A stretch of DNA of 64,000 bases from Luteibacter yeojuensis (GCF_011742875.1 NZ_JAAQTL010000002.1:186001-250000); one strand, 5' to 3'. Positions 1 through 8,380 are shown, numbered from the stretch's first letter. Notes: generated from the sequence alone by a model not told the origin. Translations and numbers: made by a program.

Positions 1-690
1 ATGGTGTCCGAGCGCGACAAGCCGCGGGATGCGCTCGGACTCCCCCATGACGCGCCCGTGCTCGCCGTCCTGCCCGGCAGCCGGCCCAGCGAGATCGAGC
101 GCATCGGTGCCACCTTCATCGATGCGGCCAGGCGCGTTGCCGCGTCCATGCCCGGCCTGCGTATCGTCGTGCCCGCGGCCAATGAGCGCGTGCACGAACG
201 TCTCGCCACGCTCCTTCAGGGGTTTCCCGGCACGCCGCCCCTGCTCGTCGACGGCCGCGCGCACGAGGCCATGCTCGCCGCCGACGCCGTGCTGCTCGCC
301 TCCGGCACGGCCACGCTGGAAGCGATGCTGGCAAAGCGCCCGATGGTGGTCGGCTATCGGGTTTCGCCCACGAGCTACCGCATCGCCAAGGCCCTGCACA
401 TGCTGAAGACCGATGTCTACAGCCTGCCGAACATCCTGGCCCGCGCCTGCGGCCTCGGCCGCGAGCGGCTGGTGCCGGAGTTCATGCAGGACGAATGCAC
501 GCCGGACAACCTGGCCCGGGCCACGCTCGACCTGCTCGCCGACAGCGAACGGCGTGGCGCCATCGTGGCGGCGTTCGAGTACCTCCACCAGGAACTTCGC
601 GGCGGCCTCGAAGGCCGCGCGTCCGACCACGCGGCCGACGCGTTGGCCGACCTCGTCGCGCCCCGTTCCTCCCAGCAGGAGCCGCTGTAG
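1..690 (+). CDS. lpxB: Lipid-A-disaccharide synthase, 3' part
   Basis: The C-terminal 229 codons of LpxB are present; the gene begins before the window, so the ATG at base 1 is probably internal. LpxB is a peripheral inner-membrane GT19 glycosyltransferase. It joins UDP-2,3-diacylglucosamine and lipid X into the lipid A disaccharide. Visible hallmarks are the LAVLPGSRPSEI segment near residue 21, the LLASGTATLEAML segment near residue 98 and the MVVGYRVSPTSY segment. The complete family protein is about 380 residues, so roughly 150 are missing. The stop codon TAG (688-690) lies inside a short palindrome, so the last residues QEPL are encoded by it. rnhB follows on the same strand after 51 bases, the usual order in the lpx cluster of gammaproteobacteria. 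Confidence 0.95.
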   Translation: MVSERDKPRDALGLPHDAPVLAVLPGSRPSEIERIGATFIDAARRVAASMPGLRIVVPAANERVHERLATLLQGFPGTPPLLVDGRAHEAMLAADAVLLASGTATLEAMLAKRPMVVGYRVSPTSYRIAKALHMLKTDVYSLPNILARACGLGRERLVPEFMQDECTPDNLARATLDLLADSERRGAIVAAFEYLHQELRGGLEGRASDHAADALADLVAPRSSQQEPL

Positions 691-700
691 CGGCCCCTGC
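675..700. repeat. Short palindrome across the lpxB stop codon
   Basis: The arms are 675-686 and 689-700, with 11 of 12 positions complementary around a GT centre. The core GGAGCCGCTGTAGCGGC matches the arm of the palindrome family found about ten more times in this window (GGAGCCGCTATAGCGGC). This copy is a single hairpin, not a pair, and contains the lpxB TAG. No T-run follows, so it is not a typical intrinsic terminator. Confidence 0.75.
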
Positions 701-741
701 ACGACTTGCTCCTGCTGCGCCCCGACAGTACCCTCCCCGCC

Positions 742-1398
742 ATGCCCCGCCGCCGTAACGTCACCTCCCAGCTCGCCCGCGATCTCGTCGTCGCCGGCGT
801 GGACGAGGCCGGACGCGGCCCGCTGGCCGGACCCGTGGTGGTCGCCGCGGTGATCCTCGATCCCGCCCGCCCGATCCGGGGGCTCGACGATTCCAAGCAA
901 CTGGCCGAAGCCGTGCGCGAGAAGCTCTACGCCCGCATCGTCGAGCGCGCCCTCGCCCACTGCGTGATCTTCGTGGAGCGCGAAGAGATCGACCGGGTCA
1001 ACATCTTCCAGGCCACCATGCTGGGAATGACCCGCGCCCTGATGGGCCTGTCGCTGACGCCGCATATGGCGCTGGTGGACGGCAACAGCCTTCCGCGCAC
1101 GCTGCCCTGTCAGGGCCGGGCCGTGATCGGCGGCGACGGCGCGGAACCGGCCATCAGCGCCGCCTCCATCCTCGCCAAGGTCAGCCGCGACCGGCACATG
1201 ACGGCCCTGGACGCCTTGCATCCCGGTTACGGCTTCGCCCGCCATAAGGGCTACGCGGTGCCGGAGCACCTGGAGGCCCTGGACCGCCTGGGCCCCTGCG
1301 AGGCCCACAGGCGCAGCTTCGCGCCCGTGCGGCGCTGGTTCGAGCCGGAAGCCGTCGAAAGCCCGATGGACGACCTGTTCGCCGCCGTGGCGCTATAG
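742..1398 (+). CDS. rnhB: Ribonuclease HII
   Basis: This 218-residue protein removes RNA from RNA:DNA hybrids, including single misincorporated ribonucleotides. The catalytic acidic residues are visible: Asp21-Glu22 in [15 protein letters not shown], Asp113 in LVDGNS, and Asp150 in the AKVSRDR segment. The family motif [12 protein letters not shown] is also present. The start at 742 (MPRRRN) is preferred over an in-frame ATG at 706, because other RNase HII proteins begin only about 15-20 residues before the VDEAGRG motif. The gene follows lpxB, a common arrangement. Confidence 0.96.
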   Translation: MPRRRNVTSQLARDLVVAGVDEAGRGPLAGPVVVAAVILDPARPIRGLDDSKQLAEAVREKLYARIVERALAHCVIFVEREEIDRVNIFQATMLGMTRALMGLSLTPHMALVDGNSLPRTLPCQGRAVIGGDGAEPAISAASILAKVSRDRHMTALDALHPGYGFARHKGYAVPEHLEALDRLGPCEAHRRSFAPVRRWFEPEAVESPMDDLFAAVAL

Positions 1399-1414
1399 GC
1401 CAAACGGCCTGGCC

Positions 1415-1441
1415 TAAAGTCCTTCGGGGACCTGCCGATAC
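1415..1441 (+). promoter_or_regulatory. Sigma-28 (FliA) type promoter
   Basis: TAAAGTCC (1415-1422), an 11-base spacer and GCCGATAC (1434-1441) match the known flagellar sigma-28 consensus TAAAGTTT-N11-GCCGATAA in both boxes and in exact spacing. The promoter is 60 bases before the ATG of the secreted protein at 1501 and points toward it. No comparable sigma-70 boxes were noticed in this gap. The match is seen directly; FliA control is inferred. Confidence 0.75.
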
Positions 1442-1500
1442 GAAGGCTAACGCCCTCCCCGTGGGGGTGTAGCCCTTTCCCTATCGACAGGTAACACCCC

Positions 1501-1866
1501 ATGAAGAAGCTCGCCATCGCCATCGTGCTGTTCGCAGCCGCTCCCCTGTCCGCCCAGGCCGCCTGCGCCGCCAAGGATTTCGCCATCGACGGCTTTGCCG
1601 TGAAGCTGACGCAGGGCTCGGGGCTGCCGCGCTTCAGCATGAAGGGCAACCTGGTCAACAAGTGCGCCGAGCCTGCCGCCGCGCAGATCCGCATCGACGC
1701 CAAGGATGCCTCGGGCAAGGTCATCGCCAGCAAGCAGGGCTGGCCCGCCGGCACCTCGAACATCGAGCCGGGCAAGAGCGTGGACTTCGACCTCGGCCGG
1801 CTGTTCCGCTATTCCGCCGATATGCAGGACTACACGGTGGTCGTTTCGGACGTGAAGGCCTGGTAA
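1501..1866 (+). CDS. Small secreted protein of unknown function
   Basis: This is a 121-residue protein with a clear Sec signal peptide: Lys-Lys at positions 3-4, a hydrophobic run, and a likely cut after AQA at residue 20. The mature part is about 100 residues and predicted mostly beta. It has two cysteines (Cys22 and Cys57) that could form a disulfide, and a pattern loosely like FxLYD or CARDB extracellular beta-sandwich domains. I do not recognise a named family. An AGGT stretch about 10 bases before the ATG is a modest ribosome site. A sigma-28 promoter at 1415-1441 suggests production together with flagellar class III genes. The gene stands alone and converges on moeA. Confidence 0.8.
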   Translation: MKKLAIAIVLFAAAPLSAQAACAAKDFAIDGFAVKLTQGSGLPRFSMKGNLVNKCAEPAAAQIRIDAKDASGKVIASKQGWPAGTSNIEPGKSVDFDLGRLFRYSADMQDYTVVVSDVKAW

Positions 1867-1876
1867 TCGCGCCTGC

Positions 1877-1918
1877 CCGCCGACGCGCGTCCCGGATCCT
1901 TCGGAAGCGCGCCGGCGG
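1877..1918. terminator. Hairpin between convergent genes
   Basis: Arms 1877-1888 and 1907-1918 pair at 11 of 12 positions (CCGCCGACGCGC with GCGCGCCGGCGG). The hairpin fills the 58-base gap between the secreted-protein gene and the end of moeA. It lacks a T-run on either side, so it may slow or bound transcripts from both directions without being a full intrinsic terminator. Confidence 0.4.
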
Positions 1919-1924
1919 TGGCGC

Positions 1925-3115
1925 TCAGATGTAGAGCCAGGACGCTTCTTCGCCCGCGGCGAAAGTCTCCTGGCGCGCCGGCAGCCAGACCAGGGCGTGT
2001 GCGGAAGCCAGGTTGCTCAGCATGTGCGATTCCTGGCGAGGCAGCAGTTCGAGCGAGGCGACGCCGCCGCTCATGTCGAGGCGCATGCGCACCAGCCGGT
2101 CGCGTTCGCTATCCGCTTCCACGGCCGAAGCCAGCATGCCGCGGCGCCACGCCGGCTGTTCCGCCGTCTCGCCTTCGAGACGCGCCAGCACGGCACGTGC
2201 GTGGACCGCCAGGCAGACCAGCACCGCGGCGGGATTGCCAGGCATGCCCAGCAGCACCTTGTCGTCGCGCATGCCGAACCAGAGCGGTTTTCCCGGCTTT
2301 TGCGCCACCTTCCAGAAGATCTCGCGCACACCCAGCCGGTCCGCGACCACAGGCACGAAGTCGCGGTCGCCGACGGAGACGCCGCCGCTGGTGACGATGA
2401 AGTCGGCGCTGTCCAGGGCCGCGCTCATGGCTTCTTCCAGCGCGACCTCGTCGTCGCGAACGTAAGCCACCACCGGCTCGCCATAACCGTTCTCGACGAA
2501 CCATGCGCGCAGCAGCGGGCCGTTGGCATCGTAGACCTGGCCGGGAGCGAGCGGCTCGCCGACGCGAATCACCTCGTCGCCGGTCACGAGCACGGCCACG
2601 CGCGGACGGCGGTGAACCTCGACCGAGTCGATGCCGGCCATGGCGAAGGCGGCCAGGAGGCCAGCGGTGATCCGCTGCCCGGCTTCCGCAATGGGCGTAC
2701 CCGCGACCAGTTCCTCGCCTTCGCGACGGATCGCCTCGCCCTTGTGCACGGCTTCACGCAACAGGATGCCATCGCCCGTGCGCTCGACGATCTCCTGACG
2801 GGCCACCGCATCGGCGCCGGCCGGCAGCATGCCGCCCGTGAGGATACGCACGGCCTCCCCGGGGCCCACGGTGACCTCCGCCGGCGCGCCCGCCGCGGCG
2901 GTACCGACCAACGCCCGGGTGGAACAGCCGTCGGCCGACCGCACCGCGTAGCCGTCCATGGAGCTCTGCGTGAAACGCGGCAACGAGATACGGGCTTCGG
3001 GGGCCTCGGCGAGCACCGAGCCGAGCGCGAGTTCCAGGGGTACCCGATGCGTCGGCAGCGTGCGTACAGCGGAGTGGTAGCACGCGAGTGCCTCGACGAT
3101 GGGCAGGAGGGCCAT
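1925..3115 (-). CDS. moeA: Molybdopterin molybdenumtransferase MoeA
   Basis: MoeA inserts molybdate into adenylylated molybdopterin to complete molybdenum cofactor. The protein is 396 residues, normal for the family. Landmarks include SSMDGYAVR near residue 55, LTGGMLPAGADAVARQE, TGDEVIRVG, the GGVSVGDRDFV loop, and PGNPAAVLV near residue 290. The ATG at 3113-3115 overlaps the upstream moaCB stop by one base (TGATG), so translation is likely coupled. It is the last gene of the minus-strand moa operon. Confidence 0.96.
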   Translation of the reverse strand: MALLPIVEALACYHSAVRTLPTHRVPLELALGSVLAEAPEARISLPRFTQSSMDGYAVRSADGCSTRALVGTAAAGAPAEVTVGPGEAVRILTGGMLPAGADAVARQEIVERTGDGILLREAVHKGEAIRREGEELVAGTPIAEAGQRITAGLLAAFAMAGIDSVEVHRRPRVAVLVTGDEVIRVGEPLAPGQVYDANGPLLRAWFVENGYGEPVVAYVRDDEVALEEAMSAALDSADFIVTSGGVSVGDRDFVPVVADRLGVREIFWKVAQKPGKPLWFGMRDDKVLLGMPGNPAAVLVCLAVHARAVLARLEGETAEQPAWRRGMLASAVEADSERDRLVRMRLDMSGGVASLELLPRQESHMLSNLASAHALVWLPARQETFAAGEEASWLYI

Positions 3116-4053
3116 CAGGGACCCTCCCCGTAACCGCCCGGATGCCTGCCGCCGGCGCGGCCGGTCTCGAGGAGGTGGATCAGCCCGGGAAGCGTCGCGG
3201 CCAGCGATTCGCTCGCACCGCCGCGGCTGCCCGGGAAGGTGACGAGCAACGTGTCGCGCACGTAGCCGGCCACGCCGCGCGACAGCATCGCGAAGGGCAT
3301 GCGCTTCTGGCCGAAAGCCCGCGCGGTTTCCATGATGCCGGGGATCTCCACCTCGAGCATCGGACGGACGGTGTCCACCGTGATGTCGCGCGGCCCCAGG
3401 CCCGTGCCGCCTACCGTGACGACGAGCGAGACGCCGCCCTCGACCAGCGAGCGCAGCAGGTTGCCGAGGACGTCGGCATCGTCGGCGATGACGGCGTATT
3501 CGACGGGATCGAAGTTGGCGTCGATCAGCGCATCCCGCACGTAGGCACCCGCGGTGTCGCGCTTGGCGCCGCTGGCGACGGTGTCGGAAAGCACCACGAC
3601 GGCGGCGCTGCGTGCCTGCGCCAGCGTGCGGCGGTAATGCGACTTGCCGCCCGTCTTGCGTTCCAGGCGGCAATCCTCGATGTGTAGCTCTTCCGGCTCG
3701 GCGTAAGGCTTGAGCATGTCGTAGAGCGTGAGCGCCGCGAGACTCGCCGCGGTGAGCGCTTCCATCTCCACACCGGTGGGGCCGATGGTCTGCACCTCGG
3801 CGACGACGCGCACGGAAGTCTCACCGAGTTCGTAGTGGACGTCGGCGCGATGGATCGGCAGGGGGTGGCAGAGGGGAATCAGCTCGTCCGTGCGCTTCGC
3901 GGCGAGGATGCCGGCGACGCGCGCGGTCTTCAGCGGATCGCCCTTCTCGGTCTCGCCGCTGCGCAGGAGATCGATGCACGCGGCGGGCGCATGCAGGGTC
4001 GCGGTGGCGCGGGCGATACGCAGGGAATCCGGTTTCTGGCTGACGTCTTTCAT
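3115..4053 (-). CDS. moaCB: MoaC-MoaB fusion
   Basis: This 312-residue protein joins two molybdenum-cofactor enzymes. Residues 1 to about 155 are MoaC, which with MoaA converts GTP to cyclic pyranopterin monophosphate; the segments CHPLPIHRADV and EMEALTAASLAALTLYDM are diagnostic. Residues about 160-312 are a MoaB/MogA domain that adenylylates molybdopterin, with VGGTGLGPRD, the SRGVAGYVRDT segment and TFPGSRGGASES. Such fusions are known in xanthomonads and some other bacteria. The start at 4053 overlaps the moaE stop (ATGA). No separate moaC, moaB or mogA is seen in the window, so this gene presumably does both jobs. Confidence 0.95.
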   Translation of the reverse strand: MKDVSQKPDSLRIARATATLHAPAACIDLLRSGETEKGDPLKTARVAGILAAKRTDELIPLCHPLPIHRADVHYELGETSVRVVAEVQTIGPTGVEMEALTAASLAALTLYDMLKPYAEPEELHIEDCRLERKTGGKSHYRRTLAQARSAAVVVLSDTVASGAKRDTAGAYVRDALIDANFDPVEYAVIADDADVLGNLLRSLVEGGVSLVVTVGGTGLGPRDITVDTVRPMLEVEIPGIMETARAFGQKRMPFAMLSRGVAGYVRDTLLVTFPGSRGGASESLAATLPGLIHLLETGRAGGRHPGGYGEGP

Positions 4054-4535
4054 CCGTGGCTCGTATGGGAGTGGTGGCGATGCACCGCCGGGGCGTCCTC
4101 TTCCAGGTCGTCGCGGATGCAGCAACCCTCGACGAACGCGCTGCTGCCGTCCGTGTAGAACTCTTCCTTCCAGATCGGCGCGCCGTGCTTTACGGCATCC
4201 ACCGCGTAGCGGCAGGCATCGAAGGCTTCCGCGCGATGCGGCGCGCGGACCACGCAGACGATGGCGATATCGCCGATGGCGAGATCGCCCAGGCGATGGA
4301 CGATTCGTATGTACGGTACGCCGTATCGCTCGCGCGTAACGTGTTCCACCTCGCGAATTATCTTCGCCGCGAGCGGTTCGTGCGCCGTGTACTTGAGGTG
4401 GCGCACCGCACGTCCCTCGTGGTGGTCGCGCACCGTGCCCACGAACAGCGCCAGGCCGCCGCATTCCGGATGGGCATCGAGTTCGAGCAGCGGTTCGACC
4501 GCGACCGGATCATGGGAGAGAACCTCGTGCGTCAT
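4050..4535 (-). CDS. moaE: Molybdopterin synthase large subunit MoaE
   Basis: MoaE is the catalytic subunit of molybdopterin synthase. It transfers sulfur from the thiocarboxylated C terminus of MoaD to precursor Z. The 161-residue length is typical. Visible signatures are ALFVGTVRDHHEGR, LKYTAHEPLA, the VHRLGDLAIGDIAI segment and the active-site stretch APIWKEEFYTDGS with its conserved lysine. Two bases separate it from moaD, and it overlaps moaCB by four. Confidence 0.96.
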   Translation of the reverse strand: MTHEVLSHDPVAVEPLLELDAHPECGGLALFVGTVRDHHEGRAVRHLKYTAHEPLAAKIIREVEHVTRERYGVPYIRIVHRLGDLAIGDIAIVCVVRAPHRAEAFDACRYAVDAVKHGAPIWKEEFYTDGSSAFVEGCCIRDDLEEDAPAVHRHHSHTSHG

Positions 4536-4537
4536 GC

Positions 4538-4789
4538 TCAGCCTCCCGCCACCGGCGGCAACAGCGCGATCCGTCCGTCCGACGGCACGGCATCGGCGCG
4601 GCGCACGATGGCGTCGCCGGATACGCAGGCGCAGCGATCCAGCGAGCCGGCGAGCTCCGGACGCTCGCGGGCAAGCAGCGCCAGCGCATCGCCGATGGTG
4701 GCGACGTCATCGACGGCATCGAGGCGGCACTCCTTCGCGCCGGCCAGTCGTTCGAGGTTGGCGAAGAGTTCGAAAACGATCGGTGTCAT
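4538..4789 (-). CDS. moaD: Molybdopterin synthase sulfur carrier MoaD
   Basis: This is an 83-residue ubiquitin-fold protein ending in Gly-Gly, the terminus that MoeB-type enzymes adenylate and that becomes the thiocarboxylate. The N-terminal FELFANLERLAG and the ALLPPVAGG end are family typical. The ATG follows the moaA stop by only three bases, and moaE follows after two. Confidence 0.94.
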   Translation of the reverse strand: MTPIVFELFANLERLAGAKECRLDAVDDVATIGDALALLARERPELAGSLDRCACVSGDAIVRRADAVPSDGRIALLPPVAGG

Positions 4790-4792
4790 GGT

Positions 4793-5767
4793 TCAACCAC
4801 CCATGGCGTGCATGGTCAGCGGGCGATCCACCGGACCGGGGCGCGAAGCATAACCGGCGTCCTTCAGCCAGACGGCGCGGGCGATCTGCGCGCCCAGCGC
4901 CTCGTCGTCGGCACCGTCGCGCAGGCGCGCCCCGAGGGGCACCCCCACTGGCGAGAAGAGGCAGGTGAACAACTCGCCCGTCGCGGTGATCCGCAGACGG
5001 TCGCAGGTGGAACAGAAAGGATTGGAGACGGTCGAGATGATGCCGAGCGGATAGTGTCCGTCGACGACGTAGGGGGTGGCCGGGTCGTGGCCGCGCGGCA
5101 GCGCTTCGACCCGATGCGACGCGCCGATGGCGGCGAGGATCTCTGCCTCGGACAGCACGGCATCGCGCTTCCACCGCCCCGGCGCATCCAGCGGCATGTA
5201 CTCGATGTAGCGCAGCGGCAGGCCGCGAGCCATCGCCCATTCGAGCAGGGGCACGATGTCCTTTTCGTTGTCCTCGCGGATGACCACGGCGTTGAGCTTC
5301 ACCTTCGCGCCCGCATCCGCCAGCGCGTCGATGCCGTCGAGCACCGGAGCGATCTCGCGCCGGGTCAGGCGCCGGAACGTCCCGGGGTCGATCGCGTCGA
5401 GGCTCACGTTGAAGTCGTCGATGCCCGCTTCCACCAGCTCGCGCGCCCTCGGGGCGATGCGCGAGGCATTGGTGGTCATGGACAGCCGCGAAAGCCCGCG
5501 CTCGCGCAGCGCATCGATGTCGCGCACGCATTCGAGCAGGTCGTGGCGCAACAGCGGCTCGCCGCCGGTGAGGCGGATCTGGTCGATGCCGTGATCGACG
5601 AACAGCCCCGCCAGGCGCACGATTTCGTCGCGCGCGAGCAGGCTGGCGCGAGGCAGCCAGTCCGGGTGCTCCGGCATGCAATAGGTGCAGCGGAAGTTGC
5701 AGCGGTCCGTGAGCGAGATCCGCAGCTTGCGCTTGGTACGTCCGTGGCGGTCGATGAGTGGGGACAT
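4793..5767 (-). CDS. moaA: GTP 3',8-cyclase MoaA
   Basis: MoaA is the radical-SAM enzyme that starts molybdenum-cofactor synthesis by cyclising GTP. The CNFRCTYC motif (Cys23, Cys27, Cys30) holds the SAM-binding 4Fe-4S cluster. The C-terminal CSTCDRLRITATGELFTCLF region binds the second cluster, and the protein ends in the Gly-Gly needed for activity. The start at 5767 gives 324 residues and a typical family N terminus, with an AAGG element eight bases upstream. An in-frame ATG at 5815 with a comparable ribosome site would add 16 residues. It is the first gene of the moaADE-CB-moeA operon, divergent from the XdhC-like gene. Confidence 0.95.
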   Translation of the reverse strand: MSPLIDRHGRTKRKLRISLTDRCNFRCTYCMPEHPDWLPRASLLARDEIVRLAGLFVDHGIDQIRLTGGEPLLRHDLLECVRDIDALRERGLSRLSMTTNASRIAPRARELVEAGIDDFNVSLDAIDPGTFRRLTRREIAPVLDGIDALADAGAKVKLNAVVIREDNEKDIVPLLEWAMARGLPLRYIEYMPLDAPGRWKRDAVLSEAEILAAIGASHRVEALPRGHDPATPYVVDGHYPLGIISTVSNPFCSTCDRLRITATGELFTCLFSPVGVPLGARLRDGADDEALGAQIARAVWLKDAGYASRPGPVDRPLTMHAMGG

Positions 5768-5854
5768 GGTCGCCTTAGGGGAACATGGAGGGCGTGAGAC
5801 GGGTGTTTCCGTCATGTCACGCCCCTTCTGGCGCAATCGTGCCAGACTTCGCGC

Positions 5855-6832
5855 ATGAGTGCCTTGGACACCTCCACCGCTCCCGTCTGGCCGGCCTGGC
5901 CGGACTATGCCCTCGCGGAGGACCTGCTGCCCTTGCTGCGGGAATTCGCGCACCGGGGACGCGTGGCGCTGGCGACGCTGGTGACCGTGCAGGGGCCATC
6001 GCCCCGCCCGGTCGGCAGCGAGATGGCGATCGCGGCCGACGGCACCGTCGCCGGCTATGTGTCGGGCGGTTGCGTGGAAGCCGCCGTGGCGGGCGAGGCG
6101 GCGCTGGCGCTGGCGGAGGGACGGCCCCGCCTGCTCGATTACGGTGTAGGCAGCGACGTGGTCGACATCCAGCTCAGTTGTGGCGGACGTATCGGCATCT
6201 TCGTCCGTGAACTGCGCGAACCGTCCGCTTACGTCCATGCGCTGGGCGCGGCGCGGCGTGAGCGGCGCACCGTCACGTCGCTCGTCGACGCCGCAACGGG
6301 CGACTGGCGCATCGGGGACGGCGCGCAGGCCGGCGACGATGCCACTTATGCGGTCGTCCACCGGCCACCGTTGCGGCTGGTGGCGGTGGGCGGCGATCCG
6401 GTGACGCTGGCGGTCGCACGCCTGGCGCCGCTGGTCGGTGTGGACGTCGTGCTGCTCCGGCCACACGGGCCCGCTTCGCCGCCACCGGATACGACCCTCG
6501 CCGCATACGATGCGCGGTCGCTGCCGGTGGCGTTGGCCGACCTCGTCCTGGACGACCGCACCGCCGTCTATTCCCTCAGCCACGACGCCGAGGTGGATCA
6601 CCTGGTCGCTGCGCATGCGCTCGACTCGCCGGCCTTCGCCGTCGGCGTGCTCGGCAGCCGGAACAAGATCGGCGCACGCATCCAGCGCCTGCGCGACCAC
6701 GGCGTGGACGAGGATGCGCTCGATCGCCTGCAATTGCCCGCGGGCCTTCCCATTGGCGCACAGACGCCGCATGGCATCGCGCTGTCCATCCTCGCCCAGA
6801 TCTGCCAGCGCGACCGCGCGCGGCAGGCATGA
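5855..6832 (+). CDS. XdhC/CoxI family molybdoenzyme maturation protein
   Basis: This 325-residue protein has the two-part XdhC layout. An N-terminal XdhC/CoxI domain includes TVQGPSPRPVGSEM and VSGGCVE with Cys73. A C-terminal Rossmann domain has LVAVGGDPVTLAV near residue 175 and GVLGSRNKIGAR near 265. In characterised systems XdhC binds molybdenum cofactor, promotes its sulfuration and hands it to xanthine-oxidase-family enzymes. It is divergent from moaA with 87 bases between starts, and its stop overlaps the next gene (ATGA). No xanthine dehydrogenase genes lie in the window, so the client enzyme is unknown. Confidence 0.9.
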   Translation: MSALDTSTAPVWPAWPDYALAEDLLPLLREFAHRGRVALATLVTVQGPSPRPVGSEMAIAADGTVAGYVSGGCVEAAVAGEAALALAEGRPRLLDYGVGSDVVDIQLSCGGRIGIFVRELREPSAYVHALGAARRERRTVTSLVDAATGDWRIGDGAQAGDDATYAVVHRPPLRLVAVGGDPVTLAVARLAPLVGVDVVLLRPHGPASPPPDTTLAAYDARSLPVALADLVLDDRTAVYSLSHDAEVDHLVAAHALDSPAFAVGVLGSRNKIGARIQRLRDHGVDEDALDRLQLPAGLPIGAQTPHGIALSILAQICQRDRARQA

Positions 6833-7476
6833 CCATGCCGCACGATGCGGTGATCCTCGCCGCCGGCGGCAGCCGCCGCCTCGGCAGGCCCAAGCAACTC
6901 CTGACCCGCGACGGCGAGACGCTCGTCGCGAGGGTGGCGAGGCTGGTGCTGGCGACGGCCCCCGAACGGACGATCGTCGTGGTGGGTGCGCACGGCAACG
7001 AAGTGGTCGCGGCCCTTGCCGGCTTCGACGTGCAGTTCGTCCTCAACGACCTCTGGCCGACCGGCATGGCGTCGAGCCTGCGCCTCGCCGCCACCGAACT
7101 CGCGGGTCGCGAGCGGGCGACGCTCGTCTGCGTCGTGGACCAACCGGCGCTGGAAACACGGCACCTCGACGCGCTGATCGCGGCCCACCGAGAGGACCGC
7201 GATACCGTCACCGCCTACGGCGACGCAGCGGGCGTGCCGGTCATGCTCCGCGCATCGACGCTCTCGCGCGCGATCGAACTGGAAGGCGACGCGGGATTCC
7301 GCGCCCTGTGGAGGGGCACGGCACCGCGCACCGTCCATGCCGACGAACTGGGCGAGGACCTGGACGACGAGACGGACCTGCGCCGCGCCGTGGCGGCGGG
7401 CCTTCTGGACGACTCCGCCGGCGACGCGGACCGCAGATTCTTGCGCTCTCGCCCCGGACAGCCACCCGGGATCTGA
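6829..7476 (+). CDS. MobA/MocA-like nucleotidyltransferase
   Basis: This 215-residue GT-A-fold nucleotidyltransferase shows the signature LAAGGSRRLGRPKQLL at residues 9-24. WPTGMASSLR and CVVDQPALE follow; these are typical of MocA, which adds CMP to molybdenum cofactor to give molybdopterin cytosine dinucleotide, and of related MobA-like enzymes. It overlaps the XdhC-like gene by four bases, and XdhC-MocA pairs commonly serve xanthine-oxidase-family enzymes. The choice of CTP over GTP is inferred from context. The C-terminal 20 residues are poorly structured. Confidence 0.85.
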   Translation: MTMPHDAVILAAGGSRRLGRPKQLLTRDGETLVARVARLVLATAPERTIVVVGAHGNEVVAALAGFDVQFVLNDLWPTGMASSLRLAATELAGRERATLVCVVDQPALETRHLDALIAAHREDRDTVTAYGDAAGVPVMLRASTLSRAIELEGDAGFRALWRGTAPRTVHADELGEDLDDETDLRRAVAAGLLDDSAGDADRRFLRSRPGQPPGI

Positions 7477-7555
7477 AAGCGCCGTTCGGACACGACGTGC
7501 AAGAAAACCCGGCGACATACGGTCATACTCCAGGTCAGTCGCCCCGGGAGTTCCC

Positions 7556-8380
7556 ATGACCGCTACTCGACTCGTCTATCGCCACCGTTGGCCCGTGCGG
7601 GTAATGCACTGGATCAACGTCGTGTGTCTCTTCGTGCTGCTCGGCAGCGGATTGCAGATTTTCAACGCGCATCCCGCGCTGTATTGGGGAGAACGTTCCG
7701 ATCCCGGCAAGGCGGTGCTCTCCTTGCAAGGCGGTACGGACGCGCAAGGCGACCCGCGCGGCACCACGCATATCGGCAAACACGCCTTCGACACCACGGG
7801 CGTGCTCGGCGCGTCGAAGGTGAATGGCGAGTGGCGCTCCCGGGGCTTTCCCTCGTGGGCGACCATTCCCGGCCCCGGCTGGCTCGCCATGGGACGGCGC
7901 TGGCACTTCTTCTTCGCCTGGCTGTTCGTCGCCAACGGCATCGCCTACGTGACCTGGTCGCTGCTCAGCCGGCATCTCGCGAAGGACCTCGTACCCACCC
8001 GCAGGGACTGGCGCGGCATCGGACGCTCGATCGTCGACCATCTGCGTTTCCGGCATCCGCATGGGGAGGAAGCGGTGCGCTACAACGTGCTGCAGCGACT
8101 CGCCTACCTCGTCGCCATCTTCGTCTTCGGGGGCGGCATCGTGCTCATGGGCATCGCCATGTCGCCCCGCATGGATGCCGTATTGCACTGGCTCGTCGAC
8201 CTGGTCGGCGGACGCCAGTCCGCGCGGACGATCCATTTCATCATCGCCACCGCCTTCGTCGCCTTCGTGCTGGTCCACGTCTTCGAAGTGCTGGTGAGCG
8301 GCCCCCTCAACCAGTTGCGCGGCATGATCACGGGCTGGTACCGGATCAGCGAGGACAAGGAGACGACACGCCATGACTGA
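7556..8380 (+). CDS. Di-haem cytochrome b, membrane partner of the next enzyme
   Basis: This 274-residue membrane protein resembles thiosulfate-reductase or Ni/Fe-hydrogenase type cytochrome b. Likely haem-ligand histidines sit in RVMHWINVV, RRWHFFFAWLF and the last helices (TIHFIIATAFVAFVLVHVFE). About four or five membrane spans are evident, with a long insert (residues about 50-110, rich in Gly and Trp) between the first two. The ATG at 7556 is chosen because it directly precedes the family-typical N terminus. The gene overlaps the molybdoenzyme gene by eight bases, so it probably passes electrons between quinone and that enzyme. Confidence 0.88.
   Translation: MTATRLVYRHRWPVRVMHWINVVCLFVLLGSGLQIFNAHPALYWGERSDPGKAVLSLQGGTDAQGDPRGTTHIGKHAFDTTGVLGASKVNGEWRSRGFPSWATIPGPGWLAMGRRWHFFFAWLFVANGIAYVTWSLLSRHLAKDLVPTRRDWRGIGRSIVDHLRFRHPHGEEAVRYNVLQRLAYLVAIFVFGGGIVLMGIAMSPRMDAVLHWLVDLVGGRQSARTIHFIIATAFVAFVLVHVFEVLVSGPLNQLRGMITGWYRISEDKETTRHD

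Noticed and set aside
5768..6772. Long extension of MoaA across the XdhC-like gene
   Set aside because: This is antisense to the XdhC-like coding region. MoaA homologues begin 20-30 residues before the CxxxCxxC motif.
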